This document shows, piece by piece, positions 55,858-64,000 of a stretch of 64,000 bases of DNA (position 1 is its first letter; every line of letters starts with the position of its first letter). The stretch is from Parachlorella kessleri (Eukaryota > Chlorophyta > Trebouxiophyceae > Chlorellales > Chlorellaceae), in assembly GCA_001598975.1 (NCBI GenBank), contig BBXU01002754.1, forward strand, positions 1-64,000. Reading direction: 5' to 3'. The notes beneath the pieces were generated by a model. That model saw only the letters and a program-made list of their open reading frames with translations. It was not told the origin of the DNA and made no database searches. The translations under genes and the position numbers were made by a program.

Positions 55858-58173
55858 ATGGCGCTCACCAACCTATCTTTAAGCGTTCTCCAGGACCGGC
55901 TGGATGGCATTAAGCGCTCTCTTGATAAGACCAGCACTGGGCACTACAACAGGCGCCTGACTGCACTGTGAGTTTACTTGGCCAAAGAGAGTGAGGCATG
56001 CCATTTTTCTACCATTCCCTTGCCTGGAGACAGCCATGCATGAGGACTTCACTTGACATGCAAGATGGAGTCGTGTCTTGTGCACACTACACATGCTTGA
56101 TATTGGGTGCAGGGACATTGCAAACCCAGCGCCACTGGGCTTCTTCGGCTTCAGCCTGGCAACAGCACTCTACATGTAAGCCTGGAGTGCTCAGTCCCAG
56201 AACCCTGCAGCCTTGGTGCTCCCTTACACTTCATGCATGGCAGCCAGTCTGTATGTACTTATGCGAAGCAAAGGTGCCCAGCAATCTAGTCAGGCGGCAG
56301 CCCACTGGGCCCTGCTTCCTTAACTGAGCCATGCAGGTCGCAAACTGCTGAGATCACGGAGCAGAGCACCAAGTTCCTGGCCTTCCCTCTAGGCATCTTC
56401 TACGGCGGCCTGCTGATGGTGAGTAGCCTGAGCAACGCCTAGCAAGGCCCCAGTGCAGGTCCCTGTGATACACCTTTCTTGGGGGCAGTATGGGGTGCCT
56501 TTTACTGAGCCCAATCGACTTGGCAGCATCACGCTTGACGGATTACACTGACCGGTCCGCAAGTGCAAAGCCTCAACAAATATGCCTTGCAACTTTTTCA
56601 TGTTGCCCATGTTGCAGGTGCTGACCTCCATGTGGGAGGTGTTCCGCCGCAATGCACTGGGTGCCGCAGCTTTTGGAGTGTACGGTAAGCGCCTGAGGAA
56701 GCCAATAGCTTGCAGTACTGCATTAAGGGCTGCAGGGCTGCTGAAACTGTCCATGCAAGAGTACGGTACACTAAGGCTGCTTTTTGCATTGTGGGTTGCA
56801 GGCGGCTTTTGGATTGCAGTTGGCGTCTATGGCATTCTCCAGGCCCAGGGCGTCTTCTTCCTGGAGGTGGGCCAGCCAGGCGATGCCACCTCTTGCTTTT
56901 AGTAGGCCTTCTGCTGGGTCCTCTGCTTCGCTCAGTGCCCATCAAGATGCGCATACCTTCAACAAAGTTGTGTGTGGGTTACTTATATTGGACCAGTGGT
57001 GGAGGCAGGGGGTATAGCCAATACACGGCGCCGCCCATGCTTGCCTTTAGCCATTGGGTCCTGGGCCAACCCCGTGCCTTCTCACATGTCTGCCTGGGTT
57101 TGTTCGCTGCCCTGCAGGCAGTGGATGGCATGAAGGCGGTATTTGCGCTCTTTGGCATTGCTGCTGTGTGCTTTGGCGTCATCTCCTTGGCCATCTGCCT
57201 CGTGCTCCCCTTCATGTTCCTCAACCTGGCTATGATGTGAGTCAGGGACGCAGCAGTCGGTCTAGCCATAGTGCTGGTGTGTTCCCAGTTTGTTCCACCT
57301 CGAATGCAATGCCAGCTCCTTGCGCTGCACGGCAAGCGCTCGATTGGGTCATGGAAGTGTCCGTAACAGGGTCACGGCTACTGTCTGCAGGTTCTTCCTG
57401 CTCGCGGGCGGCGTTGAGAACCAGACCGCCAACAAGGCTGGAGGCTGGTGAGTTGGGTCTTCAGCTGTGCCACCATCGTGGCTATTCATAGCTGCCATGA
57501 ACTTATCCAAGCCACACTCCAGATGGGACGTGAGTCGTTGGCACTTGCACCTTTCCATGATCAGGGCTTGCATGGCTGTATGAAGGTTGGTATGCTGACC
57601 ACCCTGGCTTTACTTACCCTTGTGCTGCATACTTGTGTGCAGGTGGGGCATCATCACCTCCGTCATTGCGCTCTACCTGGCCATGGCGTTCCTGTTTGAG
57701 GACGTGTGGGGCAAGGAGGTCCTGCCCGTCTTCTACACCAAGCCCTACCGCAAGCACGCTGTGGTGCTGTGGCCCCGCATCTCCCTGCATGACACCATGG
57801 ACACAACCGCTGGCTACCCTAAGCCCGGCCCCTTCATTGCACCTGGGGGTGAGTGTGGGACAAGGCTCTGGCTTATGCCAGGCATGCTGCAGTCCTCCAT
57901 GTCAAGGACTGAATATGTAATGGTCCTGTCTTCTGTAGTGACCAAGCTTAAGCAGCTGCTTAATCCTCATGTGGCTGGCAGCGAGAGGCTCACAAGCTGC
58001 CCGAGGATGAACCGTGGGTCAGCCTCTGGCTTGCGCGCTGACTGCACCCAACAGGCCATGGTTGCTGTGCTGCAGAGGCTGACGACAGGTGCTACCGCAC
58101 ATCCTCCCTGGTGACAACGCCCAGCACAAGCGTCACTGCCATCGAGCACAAGGTCTCGGACAACATGGTGTGA
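55858..58173 (+). CDS. Acetate transporter, GPR1/FUN34/YaaH (AceTr) family, copy 1
   Basis: AceTr proteins are six-helix channels or transporters for acetate and other short monocarboxylates. The ATG at 55858 opens a short cytosolic tail (MALTNLSLSVLQDRLDGIKR). The exon at about 56115-56175 carries the family signature NPAPLGFFGFSLATALYM. Membrane segments follow in separate exons: FPLGIFYGGLLM, FGVYGGFWIAVGVYGILQAQGVF, AVFALFGIAAVCFGVISLAICLVLPFMFL, MFFLLAGGVEN, and WGIITSVIALYLAMAFLF. The C-terminal part is FYTKPYRKHAVVLWPRISLHDT and AGYPKPGPF. The last exon joins after APG and ends SVTAIEHKVSDNMV at 58173. Tandem with copy 2, 1.3 kb downstream; the C-terminal tails differ. In other green algae such proteins are linked to acetate assimilation. 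Confidence 0.93.
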
Positions 58174-59449
58174 CATATACGTGCTCTGTACCAGGCAGTT
58201 GACAGCTTGGTCGTCCCCATCGGGCTGCCGCTTGCGTAGACATCTTGATTAGGCGATCGATCGACCTAGCGAGTGAAGGACAGACCAGGCATCATGCTCA
58301 CTACTTGCCTGCCATGCAAGTCTCAGTGGCAATGCATCAAAGTAGCTGGGAATTCCTGACTTAAAGTGTGCTGACCGGTACAAGATCCCAAGCCGGCAGC
58401 AGTGTTGGGCATCCTCTGATGTGTGTGGAAGGCGCGCAGGACGAGGTTATATTGTGTTGGGGTTGCAAGGATTGAATAACAAACCCTGACATGAAATGTG
58501 CTCTGCGACTGTCGGTCCAGCTATCTGCCTCCTCTGATTAGTTAAAGCTTTGGAGCTCCTTCCTATAGATGTGACTGCTTGTACCTGAACTCAAAGAATA
58601 ACATGCCTGTGCGTCCAAGGGTAACTTTTTCTCAACAGTGTTGCTCCATGGCAAATTTGTGGTGTTTTTCTATGTTTTTGCCTTACCTTCCTCACATGTT
58701 CACAAATTCTCTAAGAATGGTGGTTGCACCATGCCACAGAAATTTTGCAGTTGGCCTTACTGCTGTCCTTTAAGTTGGCTACTGACAAGTTGTAGGCCCC
58801 CTAGTTGAAGGCCCCCCCGGGTTCCTGGCATCCCTGTCACTGGCCATGGCTGTTGCCGGTGGGGTTCCCTAGGGCTTGCTGGGGGATACAGCCTCTGGCA
58901 CATGGTGCTGGCCACCTTGCCTGCAGGTAGACGCCTCGGAGGGCATCATGTATGATACCTTGCTGTTCAATCTCCTCCACACTGTGAAGCTCCCACCCCA
59001 GGCTAGGGTGATGGCAGGGCCTTTGGCCAACTGTCCTCTGAACTTTCGAGCTGGGCCCAGCAATTTTTGGTCTTCATGGGCCCAGAAAAACCACCCCCAT
59101 GGGCTGCTATGCCCCGGGGCATAAGCACATGGCAGCTGTAAGGCCCGGCCATTTCTGATTTGCCTTTCATGCTAGCCAGCGATCATATGCATCAGATATA
59201 TCTACATCATATATATCTGCATCATATATATGCAAATGCAGCTGATTCTCGGGTCCAATTCAGGCACATTCCGTCGTCGACTTCGCCTTGTCAGCATGGG
59301 GCCCAGCCACCTACCCTTCACCTGCAGGACAGCACCGGGCTGCGCATTATGCAATACAGTTGTGCCTAGAGCCTACTTTTAGCAACAGCCTAGTCTGAGA
59401 CATCTATTTCTGTCCTCACAGCCACCATTGGGGCCGGCAGAGTGCAATC
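58174..59449. other. Spacer between the two acetate transporters
   Basis: About 1.3 kb with the 3' UTR of copy 1 and the promoter of copy 2. It includes a C/G-rich stretch near 58811 and the AT-rich repeat at 59183-59233. Short ORFs around 58870-59120 match nothing I recognise. Confidence 0.5.
59183..59233 (+). repeat. AT-rich CATCATATATAT-type microrepeat
   Basis: Three imperfect units of about 18 bp (CATCAxATATATCTxCAT) upstream of acetate transporter copy 2. It is much more AT-rich than its surroundings and near where a core promoter could lie. Confidence 0.75.
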
Positions 59450-62400
59450 ATGGTGCAACAGGTGCGCACACACTCGGTGGACACAGCCAACGGCGGCTCG
59501 AGCTTCAGCCACCTCGATATGGAGAAACAGGCTCTGCTGGACAGGCGTCTGAATCTCCTGACCGAGAGGTTGGATGCCATCAGCCACACCATGCAGTCAA
59601 CCAGCACCGGGTAGGTGTGGACAACACTGGGCTGACAAAGCAAGGCAGGGTTGCCTCCATGGAGCTTTGCCAGCCTTGAACAGCTCCTTTCAACTGGGTT
59701 GAACTGGGCATTACAGCAAGCAGTTCCCTGGCCAGCCAGCAAAGTCAGCCTGGTCAGCAACGATGACAAAGAACAGCAGCAAGCTAGCAGGGCAGCATGT
59801 GATGGGTGACGAGCCCTGCCAGCTTTTAGGCTAAGGGTTGTGTACCCGCCTCCCGCCCTTACTCGCAACGGGCCTCTAAGTACTTTGCCCTCCTTCCCCC
59901 ATGCAGGCATTTCAACCGCTCCTTGGTGGCCATGTGAGTTGAGTGCATGAGACAAGTGAGAATGGAATTTGTCCTGCCCAGCGCTAGCAAGCTTCATGTC
60001 AGCCGCGTGGAGCCATGACGCAATAAACATCCACCTGCGTACCCAGGTTGTTCCCAGTAATCCCCCGGCTGTGAGTGCAGTGATATTGCAAATCCGGCTC
60101 CACTGGGATTCTTCGCCTTCTCCCTTGCCACGGCGCTTTACATGTGAGCCGTCGGCCTCTGTGATGCTTACTAAACCCGATAAGTGCCTGGCTGAGCCTG
60201 CTGGGAATCCTTCCAAGCAGCTTTGCCGCAAGAGACACTCCTTGTCTTAAATTGGCTATTGAATGAAATACGGCCGGCCCGACCTCAATGACCACGTCAA
60301 CACCCACCAACCAAACAATCCAAGAACTCTGGCCTGGGTTGGGTGCAGGACCTCTGCTGCTGGCATCACCGAATCAGCTACACAGTTCATCGCTTTTGCA
60401 CTAGGCATCATCTTCGGTGGCGCCACCATGGTAAATGCTCTCGTGTGGTTTTGGTTCATGAACTGCATGCCTGCCTGCCTGCCTGCCTGCCTGCACCCTT
60501 GACGCTGCATTCATCTGCAAAGATGCCCAGCAGGCCGAGTGGGGAGGTGCTGTGGCTGAGCCGTCCATGGTAATCATGCAAGTTCCTGGCCTATGGTACC
60601 CCGGCTGCTTGTGTGTGCAGATTCTGGTGGCTCTGCTGGAGGTTGTCCGGCGCAATGCGCTGGGCACCGCTGCATTTGGGACCTTTGGCAGCTTCTGGTT
60701 GTCAGCTGGCCTCTATTCCATTCTTCAGGCGCAGGGCGTCTTCTTCCTTCAGGTGCCTAGGCTGAAAGCTGGAAGGGGGGCGGGCGGCACTATGCGCTGC
60801 TGCTACGCTTTGTCGATAGTGTGAATGGATGGCTGTGTGTGGGGCACCGAGCAGCAGCTATCATCCACCACGCCAGGCAAGGTGGTCCACCTTGCCTGGC
60901 GTGCCACCTACAGCAGATACCATGATGTACATTGCCGTTGAACTATCCGCAGTGTGTGGGCATAGTACAACCTGCCATTTGGCTGGCCCTCTGTGGGAAC
61001 ACAGCTCTGTTGCCGATGGGGCAGTATGCTGCAGAAGTTGCCTAGCAGATTGCACGGTGTGTGCCACTCACTGGCGCGGGCGGGTGCTGGGTGTGCAGGC
61101 CAAGCACGGCATGCAGGCCATCTTTGCGCTGTTTGGGATTGCTGCCATCAGCTTCATGGTCATCTCGGTAGCAATTTGCCTGGTAAGAGCTGGTGCAACC
61201 CAACTCATCATCACATAGGGTGGACGTAGTGCACCCCTGGCTCTTTCTTGGCCCTATGTGTGGGGACTCATGGCAGCATGGTCATGCAGCAATATGCAAT
61301 CAGATACGAATTCAACCAGGCTCTGTCAGTGGCACTAGTATTTTGGAAGTCCGCGCCAGCAATAGTGCGGGAGGTCAATTAGCCAGCTACGCACCTCCAT
61401 GGCCGGTGTGAGCTTCAACTGTGCCATGCAGGCGCTGCCCTTCCTCTTCCTAAACATCGGCATCATGTGAGTGCTAGGATTGGCTGGGTGGCTTGTCCCT
61501 GAGTCTGCGCTGCCCTGCTTGCCGCTGCCGTGCCGTACCCACCAGCTCCCGCTGATTGTCTGTCAGTGTTGTGACCTTGCTATTGCGGCTAGGAGTGAAT
61601 GTGCCTTGATGATGCCGCACGGTGTGGAGGTGCGCTGCTGCTGCTGCTGTCATGCAGGTTCTTCTTGCTGGCTGGCGGTGTCGAGAGCCCGATCTGTCAG
61701 AAGGTGGCTGGCTGGTGAGTAGCAGGCTCCTATGGCATCAGCGGAACAGCGCACGTGGTGGTGACAAGCAGCCCGACCAAACTTGGTCCCTCGCTGTGAT
61801 GGGCCAGGAGTGCAAGTTCTGTGTACCGCGTCAGCTGCGGACTGGCAGGCACGTCACAAGTGGGCTGATCGACATGCAGGTGGGGCATCTGGACCTCCGC
61901 GCTTGCGCTTTACGAGGGAGTCAGCTTCCTGTTTGAGGACGTCTGGGGCAAGGTGAGGTGAGGGGGGAGCACAGGGACGGGCAGCTGGAGTGCCGCTCAA
62001 TGCTACATGTCTGCTCTCACAAACAATGCTTCGAATGCCACGACTGCGTGCTCGGCTACTAACCTCCCGCATGTGTGCAGGGGCGAACTTGCAAGGCCTG
62101 CACGCGCATGATAAATCTTAGCCTGCACTTGGGTACCTCCCAAGCAGCATTTCCCCAGGAACACACTGACCAGCACTGAACTGTCCGTGCTCCCGGCGGC
62201 TTGCAGGAAATCCTGCCCCAGTTCTACACCAAGCCGTACCGCAAGCATGCTGTGGTGCTGTGGCCCAAGATCTCAACCAGTGATACCCTGGCAGCCACCG
62301 CAGGCTACCCCAAGCCCGGCCCCTTCACTGCCGCCAACGGTGAGAAAGACGGATGCTGGTTCTTGGGGATTTGTCCCAGTTGCCTAATGCCAGCCAGTCT

Positions 62401-62615
62401 TTAACTGCTGCATCACAGGGTCGTGCACATGCCGACTAGTACTGACGCCGTGGTAGTAGCATCCATGAAGCTTGCAGAAAGAATACAATGATGTAGGGGG
62501 CCGGCACAATGGTGCTGTCACTGCTATCGGTGCATGGCTGCTTGCAGAGAGCAATGAGCACCAGTTCCGGACCCCGTCGCTGATCCCAGCCCGGACGGTG
62601 GTGGCCGAGGTGTAA
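59450..62615 (+). CDS. Acetate transporter, GPR1/FUN34/YaaH (AceTr) family, copy 2
   Basis: A paralog of copy 1 with the same exon pattern. The ATG at 59450 gives an N-terminus some 25-30 residues longer (MVQQVRTHSVDTANGG..., then QALLDRRLNLLTERLD). The signature exon near 60085-60145 reads NPAPLGFFAFSLATALYM. Then come FALGIIFGG, FGSFWLSAGLYSILQAQGVFF, AIFALFGIAAISFMVISVAICL, LPFLFLNIGIM, MFFLLAGGVESP and the C-terminal block FYTKPYRKHAVVLWPKISTSDT with AGYPKPGPF. The last exon encodes a tail ending RTVVAEV at 62615. It probably arose from copy 1, or the reverse, by tandem duplication and has diverged mainly at both termini. An intron carries the hairpin at 60869-60903. An upstream non-coding exon is possible. 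Confidence 0.93.
60465..60495 (+). repeat. TGCC microsatellite in an intron
   Basis: The unit CTGC/TGCC repeats about seven times in the intron between the GGATM exon and the next membrane segment of acetate transporter copy 2. Confidence 0.9.
60869..60903. repeat. Intronic inverted repeat, 17-bp arms, 1-nt loop
   Basis: The left arm CACGCCAGGCAAGGTGG and its exact reverse complement are separated by one T. It lies in the intron after the QGVFFLQ exon of acetate transporter copy 2 and would form a very stable hairpin in RNA. Confidence 0.96.
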
Positions 62616-63576
62616 GGAAGGTTGCATTAAGCGCTGTGATGATTTGTGGAGGTGTGGAAGGGGACCTGTTGCATCTTTAAGGTCCCGGTACATGACATCC
62701 TGGGCTTCCCTGGGTCGGTCGTTGCTGTTAAGGCAACAAGCAGAGTGAGGTAGCACCTATCAGCTGGCAAGAGTGCGGGATGCATGCCTTAAGGAAACTG
62801 AACACTGCTGCGTTGTGTTTTTGGCTGTGGCAAGTTTTTCCATCGCACAGCTCTTATCGCATGAGGAAATGTTATACAGCTGTGACAGTGACAATCCCTT
62901 CCGTATTGGGCAGGATCATGGAGCAGTAGGGAAGCATCATCGCTGACGTGTACAACTCTGACAGATGCGCATTTCACATTTAGAGCGCAGTGATCTTATG
63001 TTGCACGCTGGAATATTGTGCCTTGTACAGAGTATACATAGCCCAAGCATATCTGTCCAGGGGTAAGAAAGTTGAGACGCACCATACACCCGAGTACTGA
63101 GCACACAATTGATTCTCTTGGGGAGCCACCTACTCCCGAACAAATTAGCATCACGCAAACGAGCAACATGGTCAGGCAGCACTGTATGTTTGCAGCACCA
63201 TGAAGCAGCATTAGATGACGTCACTGAATGGTCGCTCAGCGAAGGAAAGCCAAGCCTGCTGGCAGCCTTTCCCATGCCCCCTCCTCAGAGATGTCCTTGC
63301 CCACGCTGCAAAGCAGCAGAAACAGACCCCAGCTCAGCACGTTGACCCAGAGGAGTAAGCAGAACACGGTCACATGCTATCCTTCATTCCGTCTGCATGA
63401 CAGCAGCAGGGCTGGCAGACACACCGCAGCTTCTACCTGGCCCCTGCATTTCGAGAGCCAGGGCACACAGGCACGACCCCACTACGCGCACACTGCAGGG
63501 GCAGTGCTCTCGCCCCATCCGGCACGCTCCCCAGCAGACGCCGCCTTTCCTGCCCCTGTGATTGTGCTGCGCAGCC
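62616..63576. other. Convergent 3' spacer, acetate transporter copy 2 and CstF-64
   Basis: Nearly 1 kb between two convergent stop codons. Forward ORFs in 63228-63829 overlap the CstF-64 3' end in antisense and carry no recognisable domain, so I regard the region as 3' UTR and spacer. Confidence 0.5.
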
Positions 63577-64000
63577 TCAGGCGGTGCCCCAACCCACCAT
63601 CTGCTGTTGTAGCGCCAGCACTTGGGCCTTCTGCTGTGGCGGGAGCAGCTCGATCTGCTGGGGCGTCAGGTTCATCACCTGCTGGAGGAGCTCTGCAGCG
63701 GGGGCAGGCACCAGAGGGCAGGGACCACTGTCAGTAGGGTTAGCATACACACGGCCTCCGGATAGCAGACACAGACATCATGCCCCAGCTAGCAGTGTTG
63801 AGACGGCTGCAATAAAACAACCAGGGTGACAGTCCTCATCCCAACCCACTCAAATTTCCACAGCTACGCCAGACAACACAGCTGCTACAACCCCGCTCCC
63901 CAGCAGGTAAGGCGGGCGAGGATCACAGCCAAACGCACGTTGTTGCGTCTCCGCCGTCATGCCCTGCCCCTGGCCGGCCTGCTGCTGCGCCGCTCCAAGC
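63577..64000 (-). CDS. CSTF2: Cleavage stimulation factor subunit CstF-64 (CSTF2), C-terminal part; 5' part outside window
   Basis: CstF-64 binds GU-rich elements during mRNA 3' end formation. Only the C-terminus is inside the window. The exon at about 63577-63697 encodes LLQQVMNLTPQQIELLPPQQ followed by KAQVLALQQQM, the CSTF_C three-helix domain that contacts Pcf11, then a short end GWGTA. It joins in frame to an upstream exon (about 63945-64000) with a Q/G-rich hinge (AAQQQAGQGQGMTAETQQ). The RNA-recognition motif lies beyond the window edge. The domain is short but distinctive. Confidence 0.83.

Noticed and set aside
58869..59124. Overlapping ORFs on both strands between the two acetate transporters
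   Set aside because: I considered a retrotransposon fragment but saw no reverse transcriptase, integrase or terminal repeat, so I leave it as spacer.
63228..63737. 169-codon + strand ORF near the window end
   Set aside because: Its second half is antisense to the CstF-64 C-terminal exon and it carries no domain.
1..64000. CRISPR arrays, prokaryotic operons, rRNA and tRNA genes
   Set aside because: The window has spliced eukaryotic genes throughout. I saw no spaced direct-repeat arrays and no convincing tRNA box A/B pair or rRNA sequence, although a covariance-model scan was not possible here.

Overview
The window is nuclear DNA of a eukaryote, most likely a green alga of the core chlorophytes (Trebouxiophyceae, Chlorella- or Coccomyxa-like; the class is inference). 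The sequence is moderately GC-rich. Almost every gene is split into many short exons by GT-AG introns of about 100-350 bp, and coding exons carry CAG-rich low-complexity tracts. Several proteins have a plastid/mitochondrial flavour (SppA protease, ABC1/UbiB kinase, GatB). Coordinates given for multi-exon genes run from the first to the last coding base and include introns; exon joins were made by hand from homology and splice consensus.

Left part (1-9.7 kb, + strand): the 3' part of a propionyl-CoA carboxylase alpha-like gene behind a long TGC run, a complete SppA (S49) protease gene, a spacer holding a 38-bp perfect palindrome, and a secreted CAP/PR-1 protein gene. From 9.97 to 15.9 kb on the - strand is a cyclic-nucleotide-binding voltage-gated-type cation channel with a GWG selectivity filter. 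From 16.5 to 21.4 kb (+) is an ABC1/UbiB atypical kinase. At 21.6-23.4 kb (-) is a lipid-droplet-associated-hydrolase-like gene, and at 24.1-26.4 kb (-) a probable Rpr2/Rpp21-type zinc-ribbon protein with a very long disordered tail.

Middle (26.8-45 kb): a large FNDC3-like gene with about nine fibronectin type III domains and a C-terminal membrane anchor (+), a secreted PAN/Apple plus ShKT-like multidomain gene (+), and the GatB gene (-). Beyond GatB lies an inverted, truncated copy of part of the PAN/ShKT gene. That copy is bracketed by direct repeats, and one repeat has been split by a ~215-bp insertion that appears to carry a 10-bp target-site duplication. Part of the insertion is also present in an intron of the channel gene, so it looks like an uncharacterised short mobile element.

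Right part (45.5-64 kb): a TRAPPC8 (TRAPP III) gene (+), two tandem acetate-transporter (GPR1/FUN34/YaaH) genes (+), and on the - strand the 3' end of a CstF-64 gene. Most genes are housekeeping or trafficking functions with no evident shared pathway. The two acetate transporters, with the propionyl-CoA carboxylase-like gene, hint at an alga that uses short-chain organic acids. The novel-looking content is the duplicated PAN/ShKT material and the small mobile element, the PCC alpha-like protein without a biotin carrier domain, and the channel filter.
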